DNA from: Ruixingdingia sedimenti
GTDB taxonomy: Bacteria > Pseudomonadota > Alphaproteobacteria > Rhodobacterales > Rhodobacteraceae
Length of the DNA stretch: 64,000 nt
Reading direction: 5' to 3'
Assembly (NCBI RefSeq): GCF_031432425.1
Contig: NZ_JAVKPH010000019.1
Span: 1 to 64,000 of the forward strand
Each line of letters starts with the position of its first letter. Positions within the stretch are counted from its first letter, which is position 1. Below, piece by piece: positions 50,934-58,758 of this stretch. The position numbers and the translations under genes were made by a program. The notes under the pieces are model-generated. The model did not search any database, had not been told where the DNA came from, and worked only from the letters and a program-made list of their open reading frames with translations.

Positions 50934-51712
50934 CGCGCAGAATGCCCCGGAACACGCGCATGGCCAGGGCCTCGGCTCTGGCCCTTGCGCTCGCCGCACC
51001 GCTGGCACTGGCGCCGGTCTTCACGACACCGGCGCACGCCTTCTTCGGCGGGTTCGGCCGGATCGTCTATGATCCGACCAACCACGCCGAGAACCTGCTG
51101 ACCGCCGCCCGCACGCTGGAGCAGATCAACAACCAGATCACCTCGCTCCAGAACGAAGCGCAGATGCTGATCAACCAGGCCCGCAACCTTGCGAGCCTGC
51201 CCCACAGCTCGCTTCAGGCGCTTCAGCAGAACGTCCAGCGCACCCAGCAGCTTCTCGGGGAGGCCCAGAACATCGCCTTCGACGTGCAGAACATCGACCA
51301 GATGTTCCAGCAGGACTACGGCAATCTGTCCCTGACCGCGACCGACCAGCAGCTCATAGCGGATGCCCGGTCGCGCTGGGAGAATACCGTCGGTGGTCTT
51401 CAGGATGCGATGCGGGTGCAGGCCGGCGTCGTCGGGAATATCGACAGCAACCGCGCCGAGATGTCCGCGCTCGTCGGCGAAAGCCAGGGCGCGACCGGGG
51501 CGCTGCAAGCTACGCAGGCCGGCAACCAGCTTCTCGCCCTCCAGTCGCAGCAGCTTTCCGACCTGATCGCGGTCATATCGGCCAATGGCCGGGCCGAGGC
51601 CCTCATGGAGGCCGAACGCGCGACCGCCGCCGAGCAGGGCCGCATCCAGCGCGAGCGGTTCCTCACCCCGGGTTCGGGCTACCAGCCCGGCAACGCGCAG
51701 ATGTTCAACTGA
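50930..51712 (+). CDS. trbJ: TrbJ, VirB5-like
   Basis: The 260-residue exported protein has a signal peptide (ASALALALAAPLALAPVFTTPAHA), then FGGFGRIVYDPTNHAENLLTAARTLEQINNQI and long coiled-coil helices. VirB5-type proteins sit at the pilus tip. The C-terminus (RFLTPGSGYQPG.AQMF) is family-typical. The ATGA overlap with trbE selects the start at 50930. Confidence 0.92.
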   Translation: MTRRMPRNTRMARASALALALAAPLALAPVFTTPAHAFFGGFGRIVYDPTNHAENLLTAARTLEQINNQITSLQNEAQMLINQARNLASLPHSSLQALQQNVQRTQQLLGEAQNIAFDVQNIDQMFQQDYGNLSLTATDQQLIADARSRWENTVGGLQDAMRVQAGVVGNIDSNRAEMSALVGESQGATGALQATQAGNQLLALQSQQLSDLIAVISANGRAEALMEAERATAAEQGRIQRERFLTPGSGYQPGNAQMFN

Positions 51713-51729
51713 GCCGGGGAGGGCAGATC

Positions 51730-52017
51730 ATGGAAGGGAAGGTGCTGGCCCGGATCGCGGCCATCGTGCTCGTCGCCGTCGCGATCACCGCGGCGATCAT
51801 CGAGATGACCCGCGAGGAAGCCACCACGCCAGCACCTTCCGCTCCTTCACTTGCGCGGCAGGTCGATCCCCTGCGCGAAGGGCAGCGCCGCTGTCAGGAG
51901 ATGGGCGAAGCGGCAGCCAATGATGTCGAATGCCTGGGCGTCTGGGCCGAGACCCGCGACCGCTTCCTCGGCCGGGCGCCCGCGCAGTCTGCGCCTGGTC
52001 TGGATGGGGGGCAGTAG
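51730..52017 (+). CDS. trbK: Putative entry-exclusion protein, TrbK-alt
   Basis: The 95-residue protein has one N-terminal membrane segment (VLARIAAIVLVAVAITAAIIEM) and a small periplasmic domain with two cysteines (RRCQEMGEAAANDVECLGVWAETRDRFL), the signature of TrbK-alt. It occupies the trbK position between trbJ and trbL. It is thought to block redundant transfer between cells that already carry the element. Confidence 0.85.
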   Translation: MEGKVLARIAAIVLVAVAITAAIIEMTREEATTPAPSAPSLARQVDPLREGQRRCQEMGEAAANDVECLGVWAETRDRFLGRAPAQSAPGLDGGQ

Positions 52018-52019
52018 TC

Positions 52020-53378
52020 ATGGGCGGAACGGGGGTCATCGACAACTTTCTTGGCATCTTCACCAGCTACATCGACTCGGGCTTCGGACTGCTCGGCGGT
52101 GAGGTGGCCTTTATCGCCACAACGCTGATCGTCATCGACGTCACGCTCGCCGCCCTGTTCTGGGCCTGGGGCGCCGACGACGACATCATCGCGCGCCTGG
52201 TGAAGAAAACGATCTTCGTCGGTGTCTTCGCCTACATCATCTCGAACTGGAACAACCTCTCCCGCATCGTCTTCGAGAGTTTTGCGGGCCTCGGCCTCAT
52301 GGCCTCCGGCACCGGGTTTTCCGCCGCCGATCTCCTGTGCCCCGGTCGCGTCGCCCAGATCGGCCTCGATGCCGGGCGCCCGCTTCTCGAATCCATTTCT
52401 GACCTCATGGGCTGGATCGCCGTCTTCGAGAACCTGGTGCAGATCCTTTGCCTGTTCTTCGCCTGGGCGCTCGTGATTTTGGCGTTCTTCATTCTGGCGA
52501 TCCAGCTCTTCGTCACCTTGATCGAGTTCAAACTGACGACGCTTGCGGGCTTCGTGCTGATCCCCTTCGGCCTGTTCGGCAAGACCGCTTTCATGGCCGA
52601 ACGGGTGCTGGGCAATGTCGTCTCCAGCGGCATCAAGGTGCTGGTATTGGCCGTCATCATCGGCATCGGCTCGACGCTCTTCGGCCAGTTTACCGCCGGC
52701 TTCGGCGGCGTTGCCCCAACCGTGGACGACGCCATGGCCATTGTGCTGGCAGCCTTGTCGTTGCTCGGTCTCGGTATATTCGGCCCCGGCATCGCCACCG
52801 GCCTCGTCTCCGGCGGCCCGCAACTCAGCGCTGGCGCCGCCATCGGGACCGGCTTGGCTGTCGGCGGTGCAGCAATCGCTGCCGGTGGCGCGACCATGCT
52901 CGCCGCGCGCGGCGGCGGTGCCGCACTCTCGGGCGGTGCTGCGCTTGCGCGCGGTGGCGCCTCGGCCGCCGGTGCGGCCTCGTCGGCCTATTCCCTCGGC
53001 TCCATGGGCGACTCCGGCGCGGCCGGGGTCGCCTCCGGGCTTGGCGGTGTGGCGCGCGCCGCAGGCTCGGCTGCCATCTCGCCTTTGAAGCGAGCAGCCT
53101 CCCGTGCCGCCGACAGCGTGAAATCCAGCTATTCGGATGGCGCAAGAGCCGGGTTCGCGGCCTCCGGCGGCAGCTCTTCCATGGGCACGGTCGGGGGCGC
53201 CCCATCGCCTGATCCATCAACCCCCTCAGCCTCTGATGGTCCGCCGGCCTGGGCGCAGAAAATGCGCCGCGGCCGGTCAATGAGCCACGGCGTCACCGCT
53301 GCCGCTCATGCCGTCAGATCCGGTGACAGCCACGGTGGCGGCTCCTCCGTCAGCCTTTCCGAAAGTGACCGCACATGA
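52020..53378 (+). CDS. trbL: TrbL, VirB6-like channel protein
   Basis: The 452-residue inner-membrane protein has an N-terminal half with five to six membrane segments (IATTLIVIDVTLAALFWAWG; LVQILCLFFAWALVILAFF; VLVLAVIIGIGSTLFG). An Ala/Gly-rich membrane and linker region leads to a Ser-rich hydrophilic C-terminus. It forms part of the DNA path through the inner membrane. It overlaps trbF by four bases. Confidence 0.92.
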   Translation: MGGTGVIDNFLGIFTSYIDSGFGLLGGEVAFIATTLIVIDVTLAALFWAWGADDDIIARLVKKTIFVGVFAYIISNWNNLSRIVFESFAGLGLMASGTGFSAADLLCPGRVAQIGLDAGRPLLESISDLMGWIAVFENLVQILCLFFAWALVILAFFILAIQLFVTLIEFKLTTLAGFVLIPFGLFGKTAFMAERVLGNVVSSGIKVLVLAVIIGIGSTLFGQFTAGFGGVAPTVDDAMAIVLAALSLLGLGIFGPGIATGLVSGGPQLSAGAAIGTGLAVGGAAIAAGGATMLAARGGGAALSGGAALARGGASAAGAASSAYSLGSMGDSGAAGVASGLGGVARAAGSAAISPLKRAASRAADSVKSSYSDGARAGFAASGGSSSMGTVGGAPSPDPSTPSASDGPPAWAQKMRRGRSMSHGVTAAAHAVRSGDSHGGGSSVSLSESDRT

Positions 53379-54064
53379 ACATCTTTAAACGACCGACGAC
53401 CCATTACGGCAAGGTGCCGGAACCGGAAACGCCCTATCAACGTGCCGCGCAGGTTTGGGATGAGCGCATCGGTTCAGCCAGGGTCCAGGCAAGAAATTGG
53501 CGTACCATGGCGTTCGGCTCGCTGATCCTCTCGCTCGGGTTCGCCGGGGCGCTTGTCTGGCAATCGGCGCGCGGAACCATCGTGCCCTGGGTCGTTCAGG
53601 TGGACAATCTCGGCCAGGCGCAAGCCGTCGCGCCGGCATCGGCCGATTATCGACCGACCGATCCGCAGATCGCCTTTCACCTTGGCCGCTTCATCGAACA
53701 GGTGCGCGCGCTCCCGGCCGACGCCATCGTCGTCCGCCAGAACTGGCTCAGGGCCTACGAGTTCACCACCGACCGAGGCGCGGCTGCGCTGAACGACTAC
53801 GCCCGCTCCAATGATCCTTTCTCGCGCGTCGGCCGACAGCAGGTCGCCGTCGAAGTGTCGAGCATCATCCGGGCGTCGCCGGACAGCTTCCGTGTGGCCT
53901 GGTCTGAGCGGCACTATGAGAACGGCCAGCTCTCCACCACCGAGCGATGGACCGCGATCCTGACCATCGTGATCCAGCCCCCACGCGACGCCGAGCGGCT
54001 GCGCGCCAATCCCCTCGGAATCTATGTCAACGCGATCAACTGGTCGCGGGAGATGAGCCAATGA
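53375..54064 (+). CDS. trbF: TrbF, VirB8-like
   Basis: The 229-residue bitopic protein has KRPTTHYGKVPEPETPYQRAAQVWDERIG at the N-terminus, one membrane segment (MAFGSLILSLGFAGALVWQ) and a periplasmic NTF2-like domain (FHLGRFIEQVRALPADAIVVRQNWLRAYEF, ending INWSREM). It scaffolds the channel assembly. It is coupled to trbL and trbG. Confidence 0.93.
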   Translation: MNIFKRPTTHYGKVPEPETPYQRAAQVWDERIGSARVQARNWRTMAFGSLILSLGFAGALVWQSARGTIVPWVVQVDNLGQAQAVAPASADYRPTDPQIAFHLGRFIEQVRALPADAIVVRQNWLRAYEFTTDRGAAALNDYARSNDPFSRVGRQQVAVEVSSIIRASPDSFRVAWSERHYENGQLSTTERWTAILTIVIQPPRDAERLRANPLGIYVNAINWSREMSQ

Positions 54065-55086
54065 CCCGCACGACTTTCCGCAAAGCCGGGTTTCCGGGTT
54101 TCCGTAAACCCGCCTGCGCGGCTTTGCTGCTTTCCGCCATGCTGGCCGGCTGCGCGACCAACCGGACGCCGCAGTTCAGCTACGACGCCGATGTGCCGCC
54201 CTTGCCAACCGTGCAGGCGGCTGCGACCGACATAACGCCCCGGCCGCTGCATGTCCCGCCCGCCTGGACAGTGGCGCGGGGTGGCGAGGCTGCCGGCACG
54301 GCGACGGCCCGCGTCGAGAACGCCAATGCCGCTGCCCGCGTCGAGCCGCGCCGCGAAGGCTACTACAACGCGATCCAGATTTATCCGTGGTCGGCAGGTG
54401 CGCTCTATCAGGTCTATGCCGCAGTCGGGCAGATCACCACCATCGCGCTGGAACCGGGCGAGAGCCTGACCGGCGCGGGGCCGATTGCCGCCGGCGATAC
54501 CGCCCGCTGGATCATCGGTGACACCGAGAGCGGCAGCGGCCCGACCCGCCGCGTGCATGTGCTGGTGAAGCCGACCCGGCCGGACATCTCGACCAACCTC
54601 GTCATCACTACCGACCGCCGGATCTACATGATCGAACTGCGCGCGCGGGAGGCGCTCTACATGCCCGCCGTCGCATGGGCCTATCCAGCACCACCGCCGG
54701 GAAGCCGCGCCACCACGCCCTCTGCCCCCGCCATCCCGGCCGAGGCTGCGCGCAACTATCGTTACGGCTTGCAGGTGCAGGGCAGCAGCCCGCCATGGCG
54801 ACCGGCTTCCGTCTTCGACGACGGCAGGCGTGTCTATGTCGTTTTCCCGCGCGGCATCGTTCAGGGCGAGATGCCGCCTTTGTTCGTCCTTGGATCGGAC
54901 GGTGAACTGCAGATCGTCAACAGCCGTATCCACCAGAACGTCCTGATCGTGGACAGGCTGTTCGGCGCAGCGGAACTTCGCCTCGGGAGCGGCGACCGCC
55001 AGCAGGTCGTCAGGATCGTCCGCGTCGAGCAGACGCAGGCCGCAGCCCAGCCAGCCGGTGCGACCACGGGAGGATCACCTTCATGA
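54061..55086 (+). CDS. trbG: TrbG, VirB9-like
   Basis: The 341-residue protein has a lipoprotein-like signal (LLLSAMLAGCATN, lipobox LAGC), and the VirB9 domain: NAIQIYPWSAGALYQVYAAVGQITTIALEPGE, RVHVLVKPTRPDISTNLVITTDRR and a C-terminal YRYGLQVQG...PVFD-type end. It forms the outer-membrane core ring with TrbI. ATGA overlaps couple it to its neighbours. Confidence 0.93.
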   Translation: MTRTTFRKAGFPGFRKPACAALLLSAMLAGCATNRTPQFSYDADVPPLPTVQAAATDITPRPLHVPPAWTVARGGEAAGTATARVENANAAARVEPRREGYYNAIQIYPWSAGALYQVYAAVGQITTIALEPGESLTGAGPIAAGDTARWIIGDTESGSGPTRRVHVLVKPTRPDISTNLVITTDRRIYMIELRAREALYMPAVAWAYPAPPPGSRATTPSAPAIPAEAARNYRYGLQVQGSSPPWRPASVFDDGRRVYVVFPRGIVQGEMPPLFVLGSDGELQIVNSRIHQNVLIVDRLFGAAELRLGSGDRQQVVRIVRVEQTQAAAQPAGATTGGSPS

Positions 55087-56210
55087 GTGGCACCGACACC
55101 ACAGCATCCATGCGGTTGCGCGCCGAGCCGCCTCGCGTCACACGTCTGTCTCGCAAGGTTCTGGCAGGCGCGGGAGCCGTCGCCCTTCTCGGCATCGGGG
55201 GCGCGCTGATCTACGCGCTCCAGACCCGCGATGCAGGGCCGGGAGGCGAAGAACTCTATTCGACCGAGAACCGCCCCACGGCGGACGGCCTCGCCGGCTT
55301 GCCGCGCGACTATACCGGCCCGGTCCTGGGGCCTGCATTGCCGGGCGACCTCGGCCGTCCGATCCTCGACGCGCAGAACCGGGGCCAGCCTGTCGTGCCA
55401 CCGGCGATTACCACGCCCGCTGTTGATCCCGAGGAGCAACGTCGGCTTGCCGAGGAGGAGGCCGCGCGGTTGAGCAATGTGTTCTTCCAGTCTGGCCCGC
55501 GCACGGGAGCGCCGGCAGGGGCGGCCATGCCCGGCCTTGCCGGTCTTGGCCTCGGCGGACAGCCGGACGGGCAGAACCGGCACACGGCTTTCCTCAACGG
55601 GCCGGTGGACCGGCAGACCGTTGCGCCGGATCGCGTCACACCGCCGCACTCGCCGTGGATATTGCAGGCTGGGGCCGTTATTCCGGCCGCGCTCATCACC
55701 GGCATCCGTTCGGACCTGCCCGGCCAGATTACTGCTCAAGTGACCGAGAACGTCTATGACAGCCCGACCGGCAGCCTACTCCTGATCCCGCAGGGAACGC
55801 GGATCATCGGTCAATACGATGATGGCGTGACCTTCGGCCAGCGCAGGGTGTTGCTGGTGTGGAATCGCCTGATCCTGCCGGGCGGACGTTCCATCATCCT
55901 TGAGCGCCTGCCGGGCGCGGACGCCAGCGGTTACGCGGGCCTTGAGGATGGCGTCGATTACCATTGGTGGGATCTGATGAAGGCCGCAGGGCTGTCCACG
56001 CTGCTCGCAGTCGGCACGGAGCTGGCGACCAGCGACGAGGACCGGCTTATCCGGGCTATCCGAGACGGCGCGCAGGATACCGTCAATCAGGCGGGCCAGC
56101 AGATCGTGCAGCGCCAGTTGCAGGTCGCGCCCACGCTGACCATCCGGCCCGGCTTCCCGGTTCGCATTATCGTCACCCGCGACCTTGTGTTCGAACCCGC
56201 AGGAGGTTGA
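55083..56210 (+). CDS. trbI: TrbI, VirB10-like
   Basis: The 375-residue protein has a membrane segment near residues 26-45 (VLAGAGAVALLGIGGALIYAL), a Pro-rich periplasmic linker and a VirB10 domain: LQAGAVIPAALITGIRSDLPGQITAQVTENVYDS, LLIPQGTRIIGQYD, WNRLILPGGRSI and the C-terminal PGFPVRIIVTRDLVF. It spans both membranes and senses ATP use by the channel. Confidence 0.94.
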   Translation: MSGTDTTASMRLRAEPPRVTRLSRKVLAGAGAVALLGIGGALIYALQTRDAGPGGEELYSTENRPTADGLAGLPRDYTGPVLGPALPGDLGRPILDAQNRGQPVVPPAITTPAVDPEEQRRLAEEEAARLSNVFFQSGPRTGAPAGAAMPGLAGLGLGGQPDGQNRHTAFLNGPVDRQTVAPDRVTPPHSPWILQAGAVIPAALITGIRSDLPGQITAQVTENVYDSPTGSLLLIPQGTRIIGQYDDGVTFGQRRVLLVWNRLILPGGRSIILERLPGADASGYAGLEDGVDYHWWDLMKAAGLSTLLAVGTELATSDEDRLIRAIRDGAQDTVNQAGQQIVQRQLQVAPTLTIRPGFPVRIIVTRDLVFEPAGG

Positions 56211-56212
56211 CC

Positions 56213-56452
56213 ATGACGAAACTGAAACTCGGCCCTATTGTCGAGGACAAGCCGGTCAAGGTGACGGTGGAATTGCCGGGGCCGCTTCACCGCGATCTGG
56301 CCGCCTATGCTGAGGTGCTGGCCCGCAAGAGCGACCAGCCCGTCGCCGATCCGGTCAGGTTGATCGTGCCGATGCTGGAGCGGTTCATTGCAACTGACCG
56401 GGGCTTTGCGAAGGCGCGACGTGCCGGCCCGCGCCCTGCAGGGCAGGTTTGA
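56213..56452 (+). CDS. DUF2274 family protein
   Basis: The 79-residue soluble protein shows the DUF2274 pattern (KLKLGPIVEDKPVKVTVELPGPLHRDLAAYAEVLAR; PMLERFIATDRGFAKAR). It always ends the trb operon in these elements. The AGGAGG site spans the trbI stop. Its 3' end overlaps the convergent LysR gene by 68 bases, an unusual tail-to-tail overlap. Confidence 0.88.
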   Translation: MTKLKLGPIVEDKPVKVTVELPGPLHRDLAAYAEVLARKSDQPVADPVRLIVPMLERFIATDRGFAKARRAGPRPAGQV

Positions 56453-57356
56453 TCGCCAATGCCTTTGCCAGGCTAAGCAGTCGTCGAAACGCTGGATTGT
56501 CATTTTTAGCGGACCACACTGCCGAGAAGGGAAGAACCTCCCCGAGGATCGGTCGATAAGCAACGCCGGGAAACTGTGCCACGGTCATGGCTTCGCTCAC
56601 AAGCGTCAGCCCCCGGCCGAGCGCAACGAGCGGCACAAGGTTGTCCCGGCTGACTTGCTGCATCTGGATCTCGGGGTGCTTTCCGAGACCGGCAAGGCAG
56701 CGAACCAGATAATCGTGAATCTCCTGGCCTGGTGCGGTCTCGCTCACCATGAAAGTTTCTTCGGACAGATCACGCCAGGTCAGCCCCTCACTGCAGGTCA
56801 AGCGGTGATCGGATGGCAGAACAGCGAACACGCGCTCGGACCAAAGGAGCTGTCGTTCACAATCGGGCCACTCCCTCGTCCCGGTGACGAAGGCGACATC
56901 GAGGTTCAACTGCCGGATCGCCGAAACATGCTCGACGGGATTACCGTCGACCATCTCGATCTCGACCTTGCGGTGACGACGACCATAGGTTCCAAGCAAC
57001 TCGGCCAGGAAGCCCGAGGCGATCGAGGAGTAAATACCAATCCGTAATGTCCCCTCTTCAGATCGTCCGACCACCGCGACATCGTGCGCGCCTTCACTGA
57101 CACTCCTGATCACTTCACGCGCGCGAATAAGAAAGCGCTGGCCAGCATAGGTTTGCGTGACCCCCGATGTATGTCGGTGGAACAGGGATGCCCCGATATG
57201 ACCCTCAAGATCGGCGATACACCGGCTGATTGCCGATTGCGACAGGCCGAGAGCCGCCCCCGCCTTGCGGAAACTGCCATGCTCGGCCGCAGCCACGAAA
57301 TAACGGAGATGGCGAAGCTCGATGACATCACGTTGCCTGACCACGTCTTCCGTCAT
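56385..57356 (-). CDS. LysR-family transcriptional regulator
   Basis: The 323-residue regulator has an N-terminal winged HTH (LRHLRYFVAAAEHGSFRKAGAALGLSQSAISRCIADLEGHIGASLFHRH, residues 14-62) and a C-terminal ligand-binding domain. LysR genes facing the trb operon are a constant feature of related ICEs. The target is unknown. The 68-base overlap with DUF2274 could allow antisense interference. Confidence 0.9.
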   Translation of the reverse strand: MTEDVVRQRDVIELRHLRYFVAAAEHGSFRKAGAALGLSQSAISRCIADLEGHIGASLFHRHTSGVTQTYAGQRFLIRAREVIRSVSEGAHDVAVVGRSEEGTLRIGIYSSIASGFLAELLGTYGRRHRKVEIEMVDGNPVEHVSAIRQLNLDVAFVTGTREWPDCERQLLWSERVFAVLPSDHRLTCSEGLTWRDLSEETFMVSETAPGQEIHDYLVRCLAGLGKHPEIQMQQVSRDNLVPLVALGRGLTLVSEAMTVAQFPGVAYRPILGEVLPFSAVWSAKNDNPAFRRLLSLAKALAIKPALQGAGRHVAPSQSPGQLQ

Positions 57357-57410
57357 GCTGGCACCCTGCCATGCCTGGGAACGTCGAGGCCGGCGCTGCG
57401 GCTACCATAA

Positions 57411-57632
57411 AGGGCCAAACCAGTCATCAGAACGCCGTCCGGAACTCAAGGCCGAAGATGCCGTCCCTCATAAGCCATGGCGGCAAAGGTTGCGTCATTG
57501 CGCTGATAGCGGACATAAGCCCCGAGCGTCGTTCCGAAAGGTCGTCCTCGAAGTCGCTTACATGGCGGGCCACCCCAGACACCTTCATGCCGAACGCACC
57601 GGCCGCGAACATGGGCATAAAAAAACTCATGC
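57411..57632 (-). pseudogene. Possible decayed outer-membrane-protein fragment
   Basis: On the minus strand GAYVRYQRNDATFAAMAYEGRHLRP ends in a stop near 57450 and reads like the last strands of a beta-barrel, while upstream coding is in a different frame. There is no start or full domain. The assignment is weak. Confidence 0.3.
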
Positions 57633-58757
57633 TCACCCCGTCACGTTCATTGAGCGGCGAAACAGCACCAGACTGGCCGCGAAGAAGGCGGCGCCGAGAC
57701 TGATCATCAGCGCAAGCTGCATCCAGACCGCCGCCAATCCGGCACCACGGAAGGCAACCGCCTTAGCGAAGGCGAGGAAGTGGCGCGAAGGCAGCAGCAT
57801 GGTCAGGCGCCGCACGGCGTCGGGCTGGCTCTCGATGGCGCTGAAGCCGCCTGACAGCATGATGATGGGGATGATGGTCATCACAATCAGGAGCGCAAAC
57901 TGCGCCATGGAACGCGCCAGCGTGCCAAGCAGCATCCCGATCGCCGCAGCTGCCCACAGATAGACCGCCGCGCCCATGACCAGAAGTGGCATCGACCCCG
58001 CCACAGGCACGCCGAGGATGCCCTGCACCACTACCAGCAGCGAGCCGGCAAAGGCCACCAATACGATAAGCATAACCGCCAGCACCTTGGACAGTGCCAC
58101 CTCGACCGGCGAGAGCGGCATCACCATCAGATGCTCGATGGTGCCGTGCTCACGCTCGCGCAGCATTGCGGCGCCGGTCAGGACGATGGTCAGCAACGAC
58201 AGCTGATTGAGCAGCGATGAAAGCGTCTTGAACCAGATCGGATTGCCGTTTGGGTTGAAGGCGCGGCGCAGTTCAAGATCCAGATCAGGTACAGGCGCGT
58301 CGGATCGGCCGGTCAGAAAGACGCGCGATTCGTCAGCTACGATATTGCGAAGGTAATCGCTGCCAAGCTGCGCCTGCGAGACGGCGGTTGCGTCCGCCAG
58401 CAACTGCGCCACCGGCGCGCGGCCCGCGATGGCGTCAGAACCGAAATCGGGCGGGAAATTCAGCGTGAACATCACGTCGCCCCGGTCCATCGCCGCCGCC
58501 GCCTGATTGGCGTTCATATAGAGGGGGGTCTGGAACCAAGGCGGCATCAGGGCACCGGCAATCTGGCGGCTGAGTGGCGAGTTGTCCTCGTCAACAATGG
58601 CAATGGAGGCATTGTGCACGGTGTCGCCCGCGCCGCGCGCCTCCATCATCACCGCGAAAAAGAACGACCACAGGATCAGCCCCACCATGACCGGATCGCC
58701 GAGAGTGCTCTTGATCTCTTTGCCGATTAGCCAGAAGATATTGAGGATGGCGCGCAT
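57633..58757 (-). CDS. ABC-2 type permease (YhhJ-like)
   Basis: The 374-residue protein has one N-terminal membrane segment (PVMVGLILWSFFFAVMM), a large periplasmic loop and five C-terminal segments including GAAVYLWAAAAIGMLLGTLARSMAQFALLIVMTIIPIIMLSGG, the ABC2 membrane domain. It starts at 58757, one base after the stop of the ATPase gene. It is the second permease of an RbbA/YhhJ-type efflux system. Confidence 0.88.
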   Translation of the reverse strand: MRAILNIFWLIGKEIKSTLGDPVMVGLILWSFFFAVMMEARGAGDTVHNASIAIVDEDNSPLSRQIAGALMPPWFQTPLYMNANQAAAAMDRGDVMFTLNFPPDFGSDAIAGRAPVAQLLADATAVSQAQLGSDYLRNIVADESRVFLTGRSDAPVPDLDLELRRAFNPNGNPIWFKTLSSLLNQLSLLTIVLTGAAMLREREHGTIEHLMVMPLSPVEVALSKVLAVMLIVLVAFAGSLLVVVQGILGVPVAGSMPLLVMGAAVYLWAAAAIGMLLGTLARSMAQFALLIVMTIIPIIMLSGGFSAIESQPDAVRRLTMLLPSRHFLAFAKAVAFRGAGLAAVWMQLALMISLGAAFFAASLVLFRRSMNVTG

Positions 58758-58758
58758 C

